A stretch of 64,000 nucleotides of DNA from assembly GCA_021464415.1 (NCBI GenBank), contig CM038468.1:35948969-36012968 (forward strand), read 5' to 3'. The position numbers and the translations under genes are program-made. The notes below the pieces were generated by a model, which was given only the letters and a program-made list of their open reading frames with translations, ran no database searches and was not told where the DNA came from. Below are positions 33,737 through 46,136 of the stretch, in pieces (positions within the stretch are counted from its first letter, which is position 1; every line of letters begins with the position of its first letter). This DNA is from Lonicera japonica (lineage: Eukaryota > Streptophyta > Magnoliopsida > Dipsacales > Caprifoliaceae).

Positions 33737-34870
33737 TGGTCTTGGCGGGCTTGGACCCCATAACCCGCCCCATAGGAGTTTTTTGAACTGTTGTGGTCCA
33801 ATTCAGGATATACCCCCTCCAAACCCGTTACCATGTGATCAACATTACGTAAATCATTTCGCTGATATTTAGGATCATTAAATATTACCCCTTCAAAATG
33901 CATAGTGGACTTTGTGATAGGCAATTTCCCTCCTTTTTCGCCCACATCACCATGTATCCCAACAATTTCGCATTTATTACCCACGTTAGTGGGATTTCCC
34001 GGTTTCACCACCTTGATTGTCGCTGCTAATTTTGTAGAATCCCGATCTACCATCATGCCGTCTGCTCCCCCACTAACACCGCCGGTATCAGAATCCGGAG
34101 CTGAATAACGGAGCCATCGTTCTCCCAACTGGTTCGTCATCCGCCGGTTTGGAGCCTTAAGGAAAGAGCCGTAAGGTCTCACAGCATCACGATCGGACAA
34201 AAAGCCTCTGCGGCTCTGTGTGCCCCAAAATTCCACAATAGAAACAAAAAGTAGGTAATCTCTCATATTTGAAAGATAACCATGACCAATTACCACCCGC
34301 CTTCTTGATCTTCATTCTGCGTTTCAAGGGTTTATGAACATCCATTGAGATTCGGATTCGCATATAAGAACGCCACAGGCCTGAAAAATTATTAGGATCC
34401 GTTTCTATGAAAGAGCCAATGAAATTTCCAATATCCATTCCGACCTTCTCCGACATGAAGCCACAGGGCAAATCATAGACTTGCACCCACATTTCGGTAT
34501 TAAACAGAGGAATCGAGGTAGGGTTAGCCCCTATCTCCACTTTAGCAGTGACTAAGAGATGTTTTTCAAAGCTCCATGGACCTTGTTTGACAACTCGTTC
34601 AAAATCTATTTCATGAAAAAATTGAAAGAGGAATAAGTTTGGTCCTAAATCTTTAATACAGACCCCCTTAACTGGTCTCCAAAGTGATGCAAGGATGTTC
34701 TTCATGATAGTAAAATTCATTGCTTTATCTGTCAATAACCGGCCAACAAGGCACCACCGGAGGTTTGGATCAGTCGTCGGTTCTCCAATGTCTGCTTCAA
34801 GGACCAGCCCACTATCCTCCTCATCGTCAAGCCTAATATTGCCATACGCATGCTCCAGATGTTCTCGAAG
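33733..34870 (-). pseudogene. LINE-2 ORF1 (DUF4283 and zinc knuckle)
   Basis: The first part has a DUF4283-like domain (WCLVGRLLTDKAMNF, LFQFFHEIDFERVVKQGPWS, WVQVYDLP) and a CCHC knuckle (FCFYCGILGHTE). A frameshift near 34200 moves the reading to the frame that ends at 33733-33735. The stop TGA overlaps the ORF2 ATG as ATGA. The true start is unclear: upstream there is a CT-rich tract (34880-34960, minus strand) that is probably 5' UTR. Confidence 0.8.
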
Positions 34871-35097
34871 ATGATGCCATAATGGACCAAGAAAAGGAAA
34901 GAAAGAAAGAGAGGAAAGGAAAGAAAGAAAGAGAGGAAAAAAAAGAAATCTCACACAGCCCTAGTCAACAAAACTTGCCACCATGGACAAGACGGAACCT
35001 ACCCTTGCCACAGGGACAAGACAGACCGCTTTTTCTACCTTTTTTTTCTTCCACTCAGCTTTTTAGTAAAACTGATTTGAAATTTATGACTTATCAC

Positions 35098-35548
35098 AAC
35101 TTTCAATTTATGGCATATTAAATAAAACAATTAACAATATAACTAATATTTAAAATTTTATTAGCATTCTGATTTACTATAATTATAGCAATTATAAATT
35201 TCATTAGTCCATGTCAAATATATATATATATATACACTTAAATGTACCAATATTTGAATTTAAACTAGTTGGACGATAACGATAATTGCAAAAATAAAAT
35301 AAAAAATGATAGAAATAATAACATGGTGACCTCTGATAATTCATAATGCAAATAAATAAAACAGAATGTGTAATACAAATAGTGATCGATCTTTAATAAT
35401 CCGCAATACACAAACAAATAGTCAACGAGAGGAAATTCATTCATACAAAAGACGTCATCGGAAACAACAACAAGAAGATTAATATATCTAAGCTTTCACC
35501 TAACAAACACTGAGACCAAATAAAAATCTCAAATTTCACTAGGTCAAT
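35098..35548. repeat. Duplicated segment S1 of unit 2, first part
   Basis: It aligns with about 8210-8605. It stops at the Athila insertion and resumes at 46137. Confidence 0.8.
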
Positions 35549-37353
35549 TGACGCGCCGAAAATACTTCCGTGCTTAGGTACCCAAGTGCAGGTTGTCAAG
35601 TTATAATACTTGGTAAGTCCAAGTGTCGAACCACAAGGATAGTCGGAAAGACGATGTGGTGATTACGAGTCCAAGATTTTGTTAAGGGAATTTAATAGAT
35701 TGATTTTAGTTGTTGATTTTAAAGTCTTGCAATAAAAATTAAAATGATGTAATAATAGATGAGAAAAGGCTAAGGCATTATATAATTCATTTGTTTTGCA
35801 AAGTTAAGTAAAATCAATCTCATTCAAAGTTCTCAATGCAATTCCTAAGTGTTGAATATTTTACCCATTTCTAAGCAAAAGGGTGTGGAGCAAAAGCAAC
35901 CCATTCCCATATAAATGCCATATAAAGAAAGGATGTAAGCAAATATCAACACAAGTGTATCTCTCATTTTTATCTTGTGACAAAGGGTGTGAAGCAAGTG
36001 CAACCCATTCCCATATAATATCAACCAAGATTCAAACTTAAAATACACAAAAAGAAAAGGCATAAATTTAAACTAGGCATTTAAGAACTCATTGTTAGTT
36101 TCCCCTAGGCAAATGACTTGATTATGAAAATGGCCAACTACAAGGAGTTTAGCTCGATAAATCATAACATTTCATTTGTCTAAGATTGGGAGGTCTAGGT
36201 GGAGGTCAAACCGTCCTATATAGACTTATTTGATAAATACAAATTGAATCCTTAAAATGATTAATGAAGTTGTTTATGACATAAATTTAAAAGATCCTCT
36301 TTGGCAATACTTTAACTAAGAAGATGATGAGTCTTAAAATCACATAAAGTGTAGAAAGCACTCAACATATCATTAAAGTATTAAAAGATTAAAATCTCAA
36401 ATTTATGGTGTTTCTATGAATATTCAAAGACTAATCATGCTTGGCAATGAAAAGTATCTCATTCAAAGAAAGTATGAACATAGGCTAGTAAGAAATACAC
36501 AAGTGTATCATTTTCTCATTAATGCTTGAGATCTATGTATACAAGGCATACAAAGTCAAATCATCATATGAAAATTATCTTACTAGCTTATGAATGGTTG
36601 AAAAAATGGAGAAGATGAAGGATTCAAAAAGTATTTAACAATACTAACAATGGAATGAGAATTGAACTTACATAATTAATGCATTGCAAACTTCATCTTT
36701 TAGCCTTAGCAAATAAATTTACTCCATAATAAATGTAGAGACAAGAATTATAAAAGTGAACTCCATTTCTCTCTCTAGAAAATAAAACTATTACAAGCTC
36801 TCTATAAATTGAGAAATGAGAAGTAATAAAAGTGTCCTCTCCAACACAACAATGAAGACTATAAATAGGAGAGTTGTGTTGGATGCTAAAATAATAAACA
36901 ATGCTTTTTAATTTTATTTTTTAATTTTTATTTTTATTGTTTATTTTTGGTGGAGAATTCCACTATCTTGGATACTCTTTAATCACATGGACAATTCCAC
37001 TTTCTCTCTTGGATGCTCTTTAATCACATGGACATGGAGACTTTCTTTCTTGGATGCTCTTTAATCACATGGACATGGAGACTTTCTTGAATTATTTTTG
37101 TCCATGGAAAATTCCACTATCTTGAATTCTTTTTGTCCATGGAAAATTCCAATATTGTATTAAATACAATATTTTTTGAAATCTAAAGACACCAAAATAA
37201 ACACAAAAATATGCCTTTCCAAGCATTGTTAAATACAAAAGTGCTACGAGACTAATCGCGAAATAAGTTGGCAAACCGAGTAGTTTTAGAGAAATAAACG
37301 CGTCAAACAACTCCGAAAATGAGCGTATAAATGACAATATTAAGCGTTTATCA
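35549..37353 (-). repeat. 3' LTR of the Athila element
   Basis: It is 1805 bp long, TGACGCGCCG to GCGTTTATCA on the plus strand. It differs from 44332-46136 by about five substitutions (near 35692, 36011, 36671, 36973 and 37175). The short frames inside it (for example 35845-36063) recur in the other LTR and are not genes. Confidence 0.95.
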
Positions 37354-37365
37354 ACTCCCCCCGGC
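37354..37365 (-). other. Polypurine tract of the Athila element
   Basis: On the minus strand GCCGGGGGGAGT directly precedes the 3' LTR, the expected primer site for plus-strand DNA synthesis. Confidence 0.85.
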
Positions 37366-38775
37366 TTATCTCTTGCTAGTCCCTTAGCAAGCAAAATAAA
37401 AATAGCTATATATAATATCCGAAAATGCATTTAACACATGCATTAAGCCTTTGAACTCCTAAGTTCCCCTAGAAGACGAGTTGTGTCTCGTGAGGGTTTA
37501 CAGTGATGATACCCACAAACATCCGAAGTTTGAAATCTAAGTAGTAGAATTGAAGCATTTTCACGAATTGATTTAAGTGTTTGGCATAACTATTACAATT
37601 TCCGGAATGTTGGCATTTGAATAACGATCTCCATTGCTTACAATCTCCTTTAGAAACTAGTTCCACATTCCCATTTGAACACACTATGTATATGGATCTT
37701 TGACACAATCATTCTTAATCACAAATAGTTCTATTCATCAATAGTGGAAGAGAGAAATCTTTCAAAAACAAAAGCTCAAGAACTTTGTCAATTTTAAGCA
37801 CTTTTTTTTTTTTTTTTTTTTTTTTTATCTTTTACTTGGACTTTTTGCTAAATTAGCTCAAGGTGGTTTGCATCTCTATGGAGGGCAGCGGTCTCACTTT
37901 GTAATTTTGCATTCATAACTTCTTCTTTTTTTTCTTTTTTTTTTAAATGCACAAAAGAAGCTATTCACCCCTTTTCCATATGGTAACCTTTGCCTATCCT
38001 TAATATTAGACAAAATGACTTATGAATTTAGTCAAGTGAAGCTTAAAGTCAATATTAAGTTTAAAAGTCATCCAAGTTTTTAAAAAATTTTTAAGTGCCA
38101 TGCATGTGTCCCATCTAAGGAGGATCTTTTCGAAAGAGCTTTTATTGCATTTGAACATTATTTCTCTCTACACAAGATGAAAATCACTCTATGTGATACC
38201 AAAGACTAAATCAAACCACAACATTATGCATATTCACAGGAAACTACAAGGCTCAAGAATCTAAATGAAGCAATGCCATGGAGATTATCACTCAACTACC
38301 TATCCGAATTAAGAATTTCATGTCAAAAACCATCAATTCAAAGACAATTCTAAAAAAAATGATCATCATATTTCAAACTTTCAATTTTAAAAATTTTTTT
38401 TTGAAGCTCTACACGCATGAAAAATTCAGAAATTGAAAAGCCGTTAAAGTTTAAGTACATTACCCCCCAACTTGAAGAACGCATTGTCCTCAATGTGAAG
38501 AGAACGAGAAATTGGCATTCTCCCATTTGGCTTTTCGATTTTCATGAGGAAAAGAGAGCTATTTTTTTAAAGCAAAATTACTATATGTACACACTAACAA
38601 AAACAAACGGGTTAGAATTAGATAAAACATAACATGCATGCATTACAACCACATTTCAATCCTCATATCATGTTTATCAAACCAAACCCAAAAAGGAAGG
38701 AAAGAAAATAAAGCAATTTTTTTTTTTCCTCTTTTTTTTTTTTTTTTAAAGTATATACAACATCACCTATACTTG
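37366..38775 (-). other. Athila 3' non-coding region
   Basis: About 1.4 kb lies between pol and the polypurine tract. Athila elements often have an envelope-like ORF here, but no frame of that size is present. Long T runs lie at about 37803-37827 and 38720-38748. Confidence 0.75.
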
Positions 38776-41700
38776 TTAGGTATAGGTCGGATCTTCAAGA
38801 GTGGTGGACTCCTCTTGAGGTGAGAATTCCAAAAATGGCTTAAGGCGTTGTCCGTTCACTTTGAACACAAAGCCAGTTTTGGGATCCTCAACATTCACGG
38901 CCCCAAAAGGGAATACATGTTGAACAATGTATGGGCCGGTCCAACGTGATTTCAGCTTTCCCGGGAAGAGATGCAAACGCGTGTCATGAACTAGAACTTT
39001 GTGCCCGAGTTTAAATTCTTTTCTTAGAATAGATTTATCATGAAAAATTTTTGCACGTTCTTTGCTTATCTTAGCATTTTGGTATGCATCCCTCCTTAAT
39101 TCCTCCAACTCCTCAAGTTGCAACTTTCGGTTGCTTCCGACATTTTCAATATTAAAATTCATCATTTTAATTGCCCAAAATGATCTATGTTCCAACTCAA
39201 CGGGAAGATGGAAAGGCTTGCCATATACTATCCGATAGGGAGACATTCCTAAAATTGTTTTAAAAGCCGTACGGTAAGCCCAAAGTGCATCGTTAAGACG
39301 CAATGACCAATCCTTGCGATTTGGATTTACCGTCTTTTCAAGAATTTGCTTTATCTCCCTATTGGCAAGTTCGGCTTGGCCATTGGTTTGCGGATGATAA
39401 GCGAGTGATACTTTGTGATTTACCCCATATTTTTGCATTAAAGATTCAAAAGGTTTATTGCAAAAATGAGTACCATCGTCGCTTATAATCGCTTTGGGAG
39501 TGCCAAACCTTGCAAGAATATTTTCTTTTAAAAATCGGATCACCACTTTGTGATCATTTTTCTTGCAAGCTTGGGCCTCTACCCACTTGGAAACATAATC
39601 AACCGCTATTAAAATATAAAGGTTACCGAAAGAGGATGGGAATGGTCCCATGAAATCGATTCCCCAACAATCGAACACTTCAATCACCAAGATTGGATTA
39701 AGCGGCATCATACTTTTTCTTGTAATCCCTCCTAACATTTGGCATCTCGGGCATGATTTGCAATGTTGGTAGGCATCTTCGAACAATGTTGGCCAATAAA
39801 GGTCACTTTGTAAGATCTTGGCGGCCGTCTTTTTGGCCGAGAAATGTCCACCACAAGCTTCATTATGGCAAAAGCTTAGAACTTTTTCGAACTCGTCATT
39901 GGAAATACATCGTCGAATGATTTGATCCGCCCCATACTTGAACAAGTATGGGTCATCCCAATAGAAACGGTTGACCTCGAATAAGAATTTCCTTCGGTCT
40001 TGGGCATTCCAATGGCTTGGCATCTTTCCGGTGACAAGATAGTTCACGATATCGGCATACCATGGTGAAGAAGAGATTGTGAATAGTTGCTCATCCGGAA
40101 AAGAATCTTTAATAGCACTCTCTTCAATGTGGTCGGTGAATGAAAGGCGAGATAAATGATCCGCCACTACATTTTCGACACCCTTCTTATCCTTTATGAA
40201 AAGATTGAATTCTTGTAGGAGAAGAATCCATCTTAGAAGCCTTGGCTTTGCATCTTTCTTTGTGAAAAGATACTTGAGGGCCGCATGATCGGTGAAAATG
40301 ACAATAGGTGACCCAATGAGGTAGGACCGAAATTTATCGAGGGCAAAGACAATAGCCAAGAGTTCTTTCTCGGTGGTGGTGTAATTCATTTGAGCCTCAT
40401 TGAGAGTTCGGCTCGCATAGTAAATGACCCCGGGCTTTTTGTCCTTTCTTTGGCCGAGGACCGCCCCCACGGCGTAATCGCTTGCATCGCACATGAGTTC
40501 GAATGGCAAACTCCAATCGGGGGTTTGCATGATGGGTGCGGTAGTGAGCATGTGCTTGAGTTTTACAAAGGCTTCTTCACATTCCTTGGTCCATTCAAAT
40601 GGGGCATCTTTCAAGAGCAACTTGCACATGGGTTTAGCAATGGTGCTAAAATTTTGAATGAACCTTCGGTAGAATCCGGCATGCCCCAAGAATGAACGGA
40701 CATCCTTGATTGACTTGGGGGTGGGGAGCTTTGAGATAATTTCAATTTTTGCCTTGTCAACTTCGATTCCTTTCTCCGAAATAATGTGCCCTAAGACAAT
40801 GCCCTTTGTCACCATGAAATGACATTTCTCCCAATTAAGAACAAGTTGTTTCTCAATGCACCTTTCTAAAACCTGCTCAACATTCAACAAACAATTATCG
40901 AATGACTTACCGTAAACGGTAAAGTCATCCATAAATACCTCTAAGGTCTTTTCCACCATGTCGCTAAAGATACTTAGCATGCACCTTTGAAAGGTTGCTG
41001 GTGCATTGCACAACCCAAATGGCATCCTTTGATATGCAAAGGTACCAAAGGGGCATGTGAAGGTGGTTTTCTCTTGATCATTTAAATCAATCTCAATTTG
41101 GTTGTATCCGGAGAATCCATCCAAGAACGCGTAAAATTCATGCCCGGCTACTCTTTCGAGTGTTTGGTCCAAAAATGGGAGCGGGAAATGATCTTTACGT
41201 GTTACTTCATTAAGCTTACGGTAGTCAATGCACACTCGCCACCCGGTGGTGACTCTTTGTGGTATTAATTCATTTTGTTCATTTTTTACTATTGTAAGCC
41301 CGGATTTCTTTGGTACAACTTGGGTTGGACTCACCCATTTGCTATCGGAGATTGTATAAATGATTTTTGCATCTAGCAATTTCAATACCTCATTTCTTAC
41401 AACTTCTTGCATATTTGGGTTCAAGCGGCGTTGAAATTGTCTAGATGGTTTAGCATTTTCCTCCAAGTGGATTTTATGAGTGCAAATTAAAGGATTAATC
41501 CCTTGGAGGTCAGCTAGTGTCCAACCAAAAGCTTTCTTATGTTTATTAAGCATACTTACCAACATCACCTCTTGCTCTTTTGAGAGTTCGGAAGAGATTA
41601 CCACAGGGTAGGTTCTGGAAGCACCTAGGAAAACGTACTTCAAGTTGCTTGGCAATGGCTTGAGCTCGATTTGTCCCTCAAGCTTTAGTGGTGGATCAGA

Positions 41701-41865
41701 TGTGCTCCCCTTTTGCTCCTTCGGATCTTGAACCTTATCATCAAGTAAGGAAAACACTTGCAAACACTCATCGAATTCATTGGAAGTGGTTAGATTCTCT
41801 TCCATTGAATCCAAATCGTAAGTATTATTAAAATGATCTTGGACTAATGACTCTATCATGTTCAC
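38776..41865 (-). CDS. pol: Athila pol: reverse transcriptase, RNase H, integrase
   Basis: Uninterrupted frame of 1029 codons. It opens at a GTG (41865) and has a first ATG at codon 3, but in the intact family it would be part of one gag-pol frame. Reverse transcriptase covers about residues 165-360, with the first catalytic Asp in [10 protein letters not shown] (249) and FMDD (311-314). RNase H is at about 455-575 (CDAS, TEKELLA, FTDHAAL). Integrase has an HHCC zinc finger (about 667-708), then catalytic Asp 737 (WGIDFMGP), Asp 796 (ISDDGTHF) and Glu 832 ([12 protein letters not shown]), a DD35E spacing. All catalytic residues seem intact, so this half may be active if translated. Confidence 0.92.
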   Translation of the reverse strand: MNMIESLVQDHFNNTYDLDSMEENLTTSNEFDECLQVFSLLDDKVQDPKEQKGSTSDPPLKLEGQIELKPLPSNLKYVFLGASRTYPVVISSELSKEQEVMLVSMLNKHKKAFGWTLADLQGINPLICTHKIHLEENAKPSRQFQRRLNPNMQEVVRNEVLKLLDAKIIYTISDSKWVSPTQVVPKKSGLTIVKNEQNELIPQRVTTGWRVCIDYRKLNEVTRKDHFPLPFLDQTLERVAGHEFYAFLDGFSGYNQIEIDLNDQEKTTFTCPFGTFAYQRMPFGLCNAPATFQRCMLSIFSDMVEKTLEVFMDDFTVYGKSFDNCLLNVEQVLERCIEKQLVLNWEKCHFMVTKGIVLGHIISEKGIEVDKAKIEIISKLPTPKSIKDVRSFLGHAGFYRRFIQNFSTIAKPMCKLLLKDAPFEWTKECEEAFVKLKHMLTTAPIMQTPDWSLPFELMCDASDYAVGAVLGQRKDKKPGVIYYASRTLNEAQMNYTTTEKELLAIVFALDKFRSYLIGSPIVIFTDHAALKYLFTKKDAKPRLLRWILLLQEFNLFIKDKKGVENVVADHLSRLSFTDHIEESAIKDSFPDEQLFTISSSPWYADIVNYLVTGKMPSHWNAQDRRKFLFEVNRFYWDDPYLFKYGADQIIRRCISNDEFEKVLSFCHNEACGGHFSAKKTAAKILQSDLYWPTLFEDAYQHCKSCPRCQMLGGITRKSMMPLNPILVIEVFDCWGIDFMGPFPSSFGNLYILIAVDYVSKWVEAQACKKNDHKVVIRFLKENILARFGTPKAIISDDGTHFCNKPFESLMQKYGVNHKVSLAYHPQTNGQAELANREIKQILEKTVNPNRKDWSLRLNDALWAYRTAFKTILGMSPYRIVYGKPFHLPVELEHRSFWAIKMMNFNIENVGSNRKLQLEELEELRRDAYQNAKISKERAKIFHDKSILRKEFKLGHKVLVHDTRLHLFPGKLKSRWTGPYIVQHVFPFGAVNVEDPKTGFVFKVNGQRLKPFLEFSPQEESTTLEDPTYT

Positions 41866-42806
41866 ATGTTCACATGTTCACTTTCTTCATCAAAATCATT
41901 TTTTTGTTTGCTTAAAGAGAACACATTTAGCTCAAGAGTCATGTTTCCAAAAGTCAATTTAACAATTCCATTCTTGCAATTAATGATGGCATTAGATGTG
42001 GCAAGAAATGGTCTTCCTAAAATGACAGGAATTTCATTAGCGGGATTTGCTACCGGTTGCATATCAAGAACAATGAAATCAACGGGAAAGTAGAATTTAT
42101 CAATTTGCACAAGAACATCCTCTATTATCCCTCTCGGTATCTTAACGGAGCGATCCGCTAATTGAATTGTCACTTTGGTGGGTTTCAACTCTCCTAACCC
42201 CAATTGTTGGTACACCGAAAAAGGAAGCACATTAACATTAGCTCCCAAATCAAGTAAAGCATTTTTTATGCGACAATTGCCAATTAAACATGAAATGGTT
42301 GGGCAACCGGGATCTTTGAATTTTGGTATACGAGTGCCTTGCATGATAGAGCTCACTTGCTCTGTCATAAATGCTTTTTTCTTAACATTCAACCTTCTTT
42401 TTGTGGTACACAAATCTTTGAGAAATTTAGCATATGAAGGTATTTGCTTGACCGCGTCAAGCAATGGAATGTTGATCTTGACTTGCCTAAACACATCAAG
42501 AATTTCGGTGTTTCGATTTTCCTTATGAGGTTGATTTAACCTTTCGGGAAAAGGGACTTTGATGCTATTCTTGATTTTCTCTAAATCCTCTTTTCCAACT
42601 TTCTCTTCTTCCCTCATTCTCTCTTCTAAGGTGATCTCCTCAACTTGACTTGACTCGGCTATGTCCATCGGCTTTTTGGCCTTAGGAACTATAGTTTTGT
42701 CAATTTCTTTCCCACTTCTAAGGATGGTGATGGATTTCAACTCCTCTACATTCCCACTCGACTCCCCTTCAACTATCATGGCTTGCCCTCTAGGATTAGC
42801 TATTGC
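41862..42806 (-). pseudogene. Athila gag C-terminus and aspartic protease
   Basis: This frame follows the second in-frame stop (42807-42809). It contains the ITILRSGK motif common in Athila-type polyproteins and the protease active site LLDLGANVNVLP (Asp about residue 177 of the ATG-initiated 305-residue frame). It ends at TGA 41864-41862, inside a three-fold 8-bp repeat (GAACATGT on the minus strand), where the frame changes relative to pol. Confidence 0.85.
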
Positions 42807-43463
42807 TTAGGCCGGAAACTTTCCTTTTTCTTGAGTAGCTAAAGCGGTGGTGAGTTTGGACATTTGAGTTTTCAAATCACTAACATCTCTATTGGTTTTG
42901 TCTACAAACTGCCGCAAAAGAGTCTCCAAATTTGAATTTGGGTTTGGGTTTGCTTGACCAAAAGAGTTGTTTTGGGGTGGAGGTGGTCTTGGTTGGTAGG
43001 AGTTCGAGTTTGCATTCGAATTTTGATGAGCATTTTGATTTCCCCCCCAACTAAAATTAGGATGGTTCCTCCACCCTTCATTGTACCTTTGAGAAAATGG
43101 ATCATTATGTGGTCTAGGATACGAGTTCATGGCATTGACTTGTGAGGGACTTTGAAGGACCTCTTTGAAGGCCGGGATTGTGTGACATTCCTCCGTAGAA
43201 TGCCCCACCTTCTCACAAATGACACACAATTGACTTGATGACACTACATTGACATCTCTAAGCTTGTTTGTCTCTAAGGCCTCTACCTTCTTAGACAATT
43301 GGAACAACCTTACCCCCATGTCATCATCATTGGATATTTGGTACAACCCACCCTTTCCCAGAGGTTTGGCCTTAGGTTCCTCGGTATAGGTGTTCCAATT
43401 TTGGGCACCTTCCGCCAATTCATCAAAATACAACAAGGCCTCCTCGGGATTTTTACTCAAGAA
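42807..43463 (-). pseudogene. Athila gag, zinc-knuckle part
   Basis: This lies between two in-frame stops and in the same frame as the N-terminal gag. It carries a CCHC knuckle, CVICEKVGHSTEEC, followed by an Asn/Pro/Gln-rich region. It ends at TAA 42809-42807. Confidence 0.85.
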
Positions 43464-44201
43464 TTAACCATTACACATGGTCTCTACAAATGTACGCATT
43501 TTGGGAGTAAGAGATTCGTAAAAATAGCTTACAAGGCTCCATGTTTCGTGGCCATGGTGAGGACATGCGTTTAAAAGTTCCTTGTATCTTTCCCAACACT
43601 TGTAAAAACTTTCATTTTCTTTTGGCGAAAAATTGGATATTGCCCTTCTCAAAGCGTTGGTCCGATGGACGGGAAAGAATTTTTTCAAAAACTCCGATTG
43701 AAGTACTTGCCAAGATCGAATAGATTGCGGTCTTAGAGCATTCAACCATATTTTTCCTTTATCTTTTAAGGAGAAAGGAAAAAGTTTTAAACGCATTACT
43801 TCCTCATTGGTGTTTGCCTCACGAAACGTGGAGCAAACTTCCTCGAAATCTTTCAAATGTAAGTACGAATTTTCGGATTCTATACCATGAAAAGAGGGGA
43901 TATGTTGAAGCATACCTGACTTGAAGGAGAATGTTCCCGCTTGTCCGGTGGGGAGAATGATGTAAGAATTAGACGTCGTCCGAGGTGGTTGAAGATAATC
44001 CCTCATTGTTCGAACAGGAGGATGGTGATTATTGTTTTCTCTGGTATTTGACTCATTATCCTCGTCAGCCATTTCGGAGGGAGTAGGTGAAGGACTAGGA
44101 TGCCTTAGTAGTGGTTGGCCTCTTGGTGGACTTATGCGAAGATCAATGTACAAATTTCCGCGCATAAGCCCGGAAGGGTGATCTCGAATAAAATTTTTCA
44201 C
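43464..44201 (-). pseudogene. Athila gag, N-terminal part
   Basis: A retrotransposon gag domain is visible (FHGIESENSYLHLKDFEEVC, LFPFSLKDKGKIWLNAL, FFPVHRTNALRRAISNF). The frame opens at GTG 44201; the first ATG is codon 14. It is cut by TAA at 43466-43464, immediately after ETMCNG, where related elements usually continue. Downstream sequence goes on in the same frame, so this is a single nonsense change. Confidence 0.85.
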
Positions 44202-44307
44202 CTAAAAAAAAAAATAATAAGTAGGAAAAGTAATTTACAAAGGGAGAGAATACTTACAAAGTGATTTTTTTTTTTTTTACAAAACCCGTAATCTGTCTTT
44301 CGCCGTA

Positions 44308-44325
44308 TCCCCGGCAACGGCGCCA
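44308..44325 (-). other. Primer-binding site of the Athila element (tRNA-Asp type)
   Basis: On the minus strand TGGCGCCGTTGCCGGGGA lies six bases inside the 5' LTR and is complementary to the 3' end of plant tRNA-Asp, the usual Athila primer. Confidence 0.9.
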
Positions 44326-44331
44326 AAAACT

Positions 44332-46136
44332 TGACGCGCCGAAAATACTTCCGTGCTTAGGTACCCAAGTGCAGGTTGTCAAGTTATAATACTTGGTAAG
44401 TCCAAGTGTCGAACCACAAGGATAGTCGGAAAGACGATGTGGTGATTACGAGTCCAAGATTTTGTGAAGGGAATTTAATAGATTGATTTTAGTTGTTGAT
44501 TTTAAAGTCTTGCAATAAAAATTAAAATGATGTAATAATAGATGAGAAAAGGCTAAGGCATTATATAATTCATTTGTTTTGCAAAGTTAAGTAAAATCAA
44601 TCTCATTCAAAGTTCTCAATGCAATTCCTAAGTGTTGAATATTTTACCCATTTCTAAGCAAAAGGGTGTGGAGCAAAAGCAACCCATTCCCATATAAATG
44701 CCATATAAAGAAAGGATGTAAGCAAATATCAACACAAGTGTATCTCTCATTTTTATCTTGTGACAAAGGGTGTGAAGCAAGTGCAACCCATTTCCATATA
44801 ATATCAACCAAGATTCAAACTTAAAATACACAAAAAGAAAAGGCATAAATTTAAACTAGGCATTTAAGAACTCATTGTTAGTTTCCCCTAGGCAAATGAC
44901 TTGATTATGAAAATGGCCAACTACAAGGAGTTTAGCTCGATAAATCATAACATTTCATTTGTCTAAGATTGGGAGGTCTAGGTGGAGGTCAAACCGTCCT
45001 ATATAGACTTATTTGATAAATACAAATTGAATCCTTAAAATGATTAATGAAGTTGTTTATGACATAAATTTAAAAGATCCTCTTTGGCAATACTTTAACT
45101 AAGAAGATGATGAGTCTTAAAATCACATAAAGTGTAGAAAGCACTCAACATATCATTAAAGTATTAAAAGATTAAAATCTCAAATTTATGGTGTTTCTAT
45201 GAATATTCAAAGACTAATCATGCTTGGCAATGAAAAGTATCTCATTCAAAGAAAGTATGAACATAGGCTAGTAAGAAATACACAAGTGTATCATTTTCTC
45301 ATTAATGCTTGAGATCTATGTATACAAGGCATACAAAGTCAAATCATCATATGAAAATTATCTTACTAGCTTATGAATGGTTGAAAAAATGGAGAAGATG
45401 AAGGATTCAAAAAGTATTTAACAATACTAACAATGGAATGAGAATTGAACTTATATAATTAATGCATTGCAAACTTCATCTTTTAGCCTTAGCAAATAAA
45501 TTTACTCCATAATAAATGTAGAGACAAGAATTATAAAAGTGAACTCCATTTCTCTCTCTAGAAAATAAAACTATTACAAGCTCTCTATAAATTGAGAAAT
45601 GAGAAGTAATAAAAGTGTCCTCTCCAACACAACAATGAAGACTATAAATAGGAGAGTTGTGTTGGATGCTAAAATAATAAACAATGCTTTTTAATTTTAT
45701 TTTTTAATTTTTATTTTTATTGTTTATTTTTGGTGGAGAATTCCACTATCTTGGATACTCTTTAATTACATGGACAATTCCACTTTCTCTCTTGGATGCT
45801 CTTTAATCACATGGACATGGAGACTTTCTTTCTTGGATGCTCTTTAATCACATGGACATGGAGACTTTCTTGAATTATTTTTGTCCATGGAAAATTCCAC
45901 TATCTTGAATTCTTTTTGTCCATGGAAAATTCCAATATTGTATTAAATACAATATTTCTTGAAATCTAAAGACACCAAAATAAACACAAAAATATGCCTT
46001 TCCAAGCATTGTTAAATACAAAAGTGCTACGAGACTAATCGCGAAATAAGTTGGCAAACCGAGTAGTTTTAGAGAAATAAACGCGTCAAACAACTCCGAA
46101 AATGAGCGTATAAATGACAATATTAAGCGTTTATCA
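44332..46136 (-). repeat. 5' LTR of the Athila element
   Basis: It is 1805 bp long and the near-identical partner of 35549-37353. It is followed by the target duplication TCAAT at 46137-46141. Confidence 0.95.

Larger units (their letters stand above)
31303..35060 (-). mobile_element. LINE-2: plant L1-type retrotransposon, 3' truncated
   Basis: ORF1 is at about 34870-33733, and ORF2 starts at 33736 with endonuclease then reverse transcriptase. The coding sequence stops in the thumb region (AVPAYVMSVFVLP) at about 31306; no RNase H, 3' UTR or poly(A) is present. No target duplication was found. A LINE truncated at the 3' side cannot arise by normal insertion, so a later deletion took away its 3' half together with the neighbouring gene. 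The frames are far better preserved than in LINE-1, so it is younger. The 5' boundary is approximate. Confidence 0.85.
35549..46136 (-). mobile_element. Athila-type Ty3 retrotransposon, complete and very young
   Basis: The 10,588-bp element has two 1805-bp LTRs and the target duplication TCAAT (35544-35548 and 46137-46141). The LTRs differ at about five positions (0.3 percent), which with usual plant rates means an insertion of the order of 0.1 million years. The order on the minus strand is 5' LTR, tRNA-Asp primer-binding site, gag, protease, RT, RNase H, integrase, about 1.4 kb without a long ORF, polypurine tract, 3' LTR. No envelope-like ORF was seen. Unit 1 shows the empty site near 8600. 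The frame has two in-frame stops and one frameshift in gag-protease. Confidence 0.95.

Noticed and set aside
35845..36063. 72-codon minus-strand frame, repeated at 44628-44846 and, on the plus strand, at 56677-56895
   Set aside because: It lies wholly inside Athila-family LTRs, so its recurrence comes from LTR copying and not from a conserved gene.
37092..37430. Hydrophobic 112-codon frame crossing the Athila polypurine tract and LTR end (also 45875-46120 and 55499-55768)
   Set aside because: I considered an envelope-like remnant, but the frame spans the LTR boundary and the conservation is explained by shared LTR sequence.
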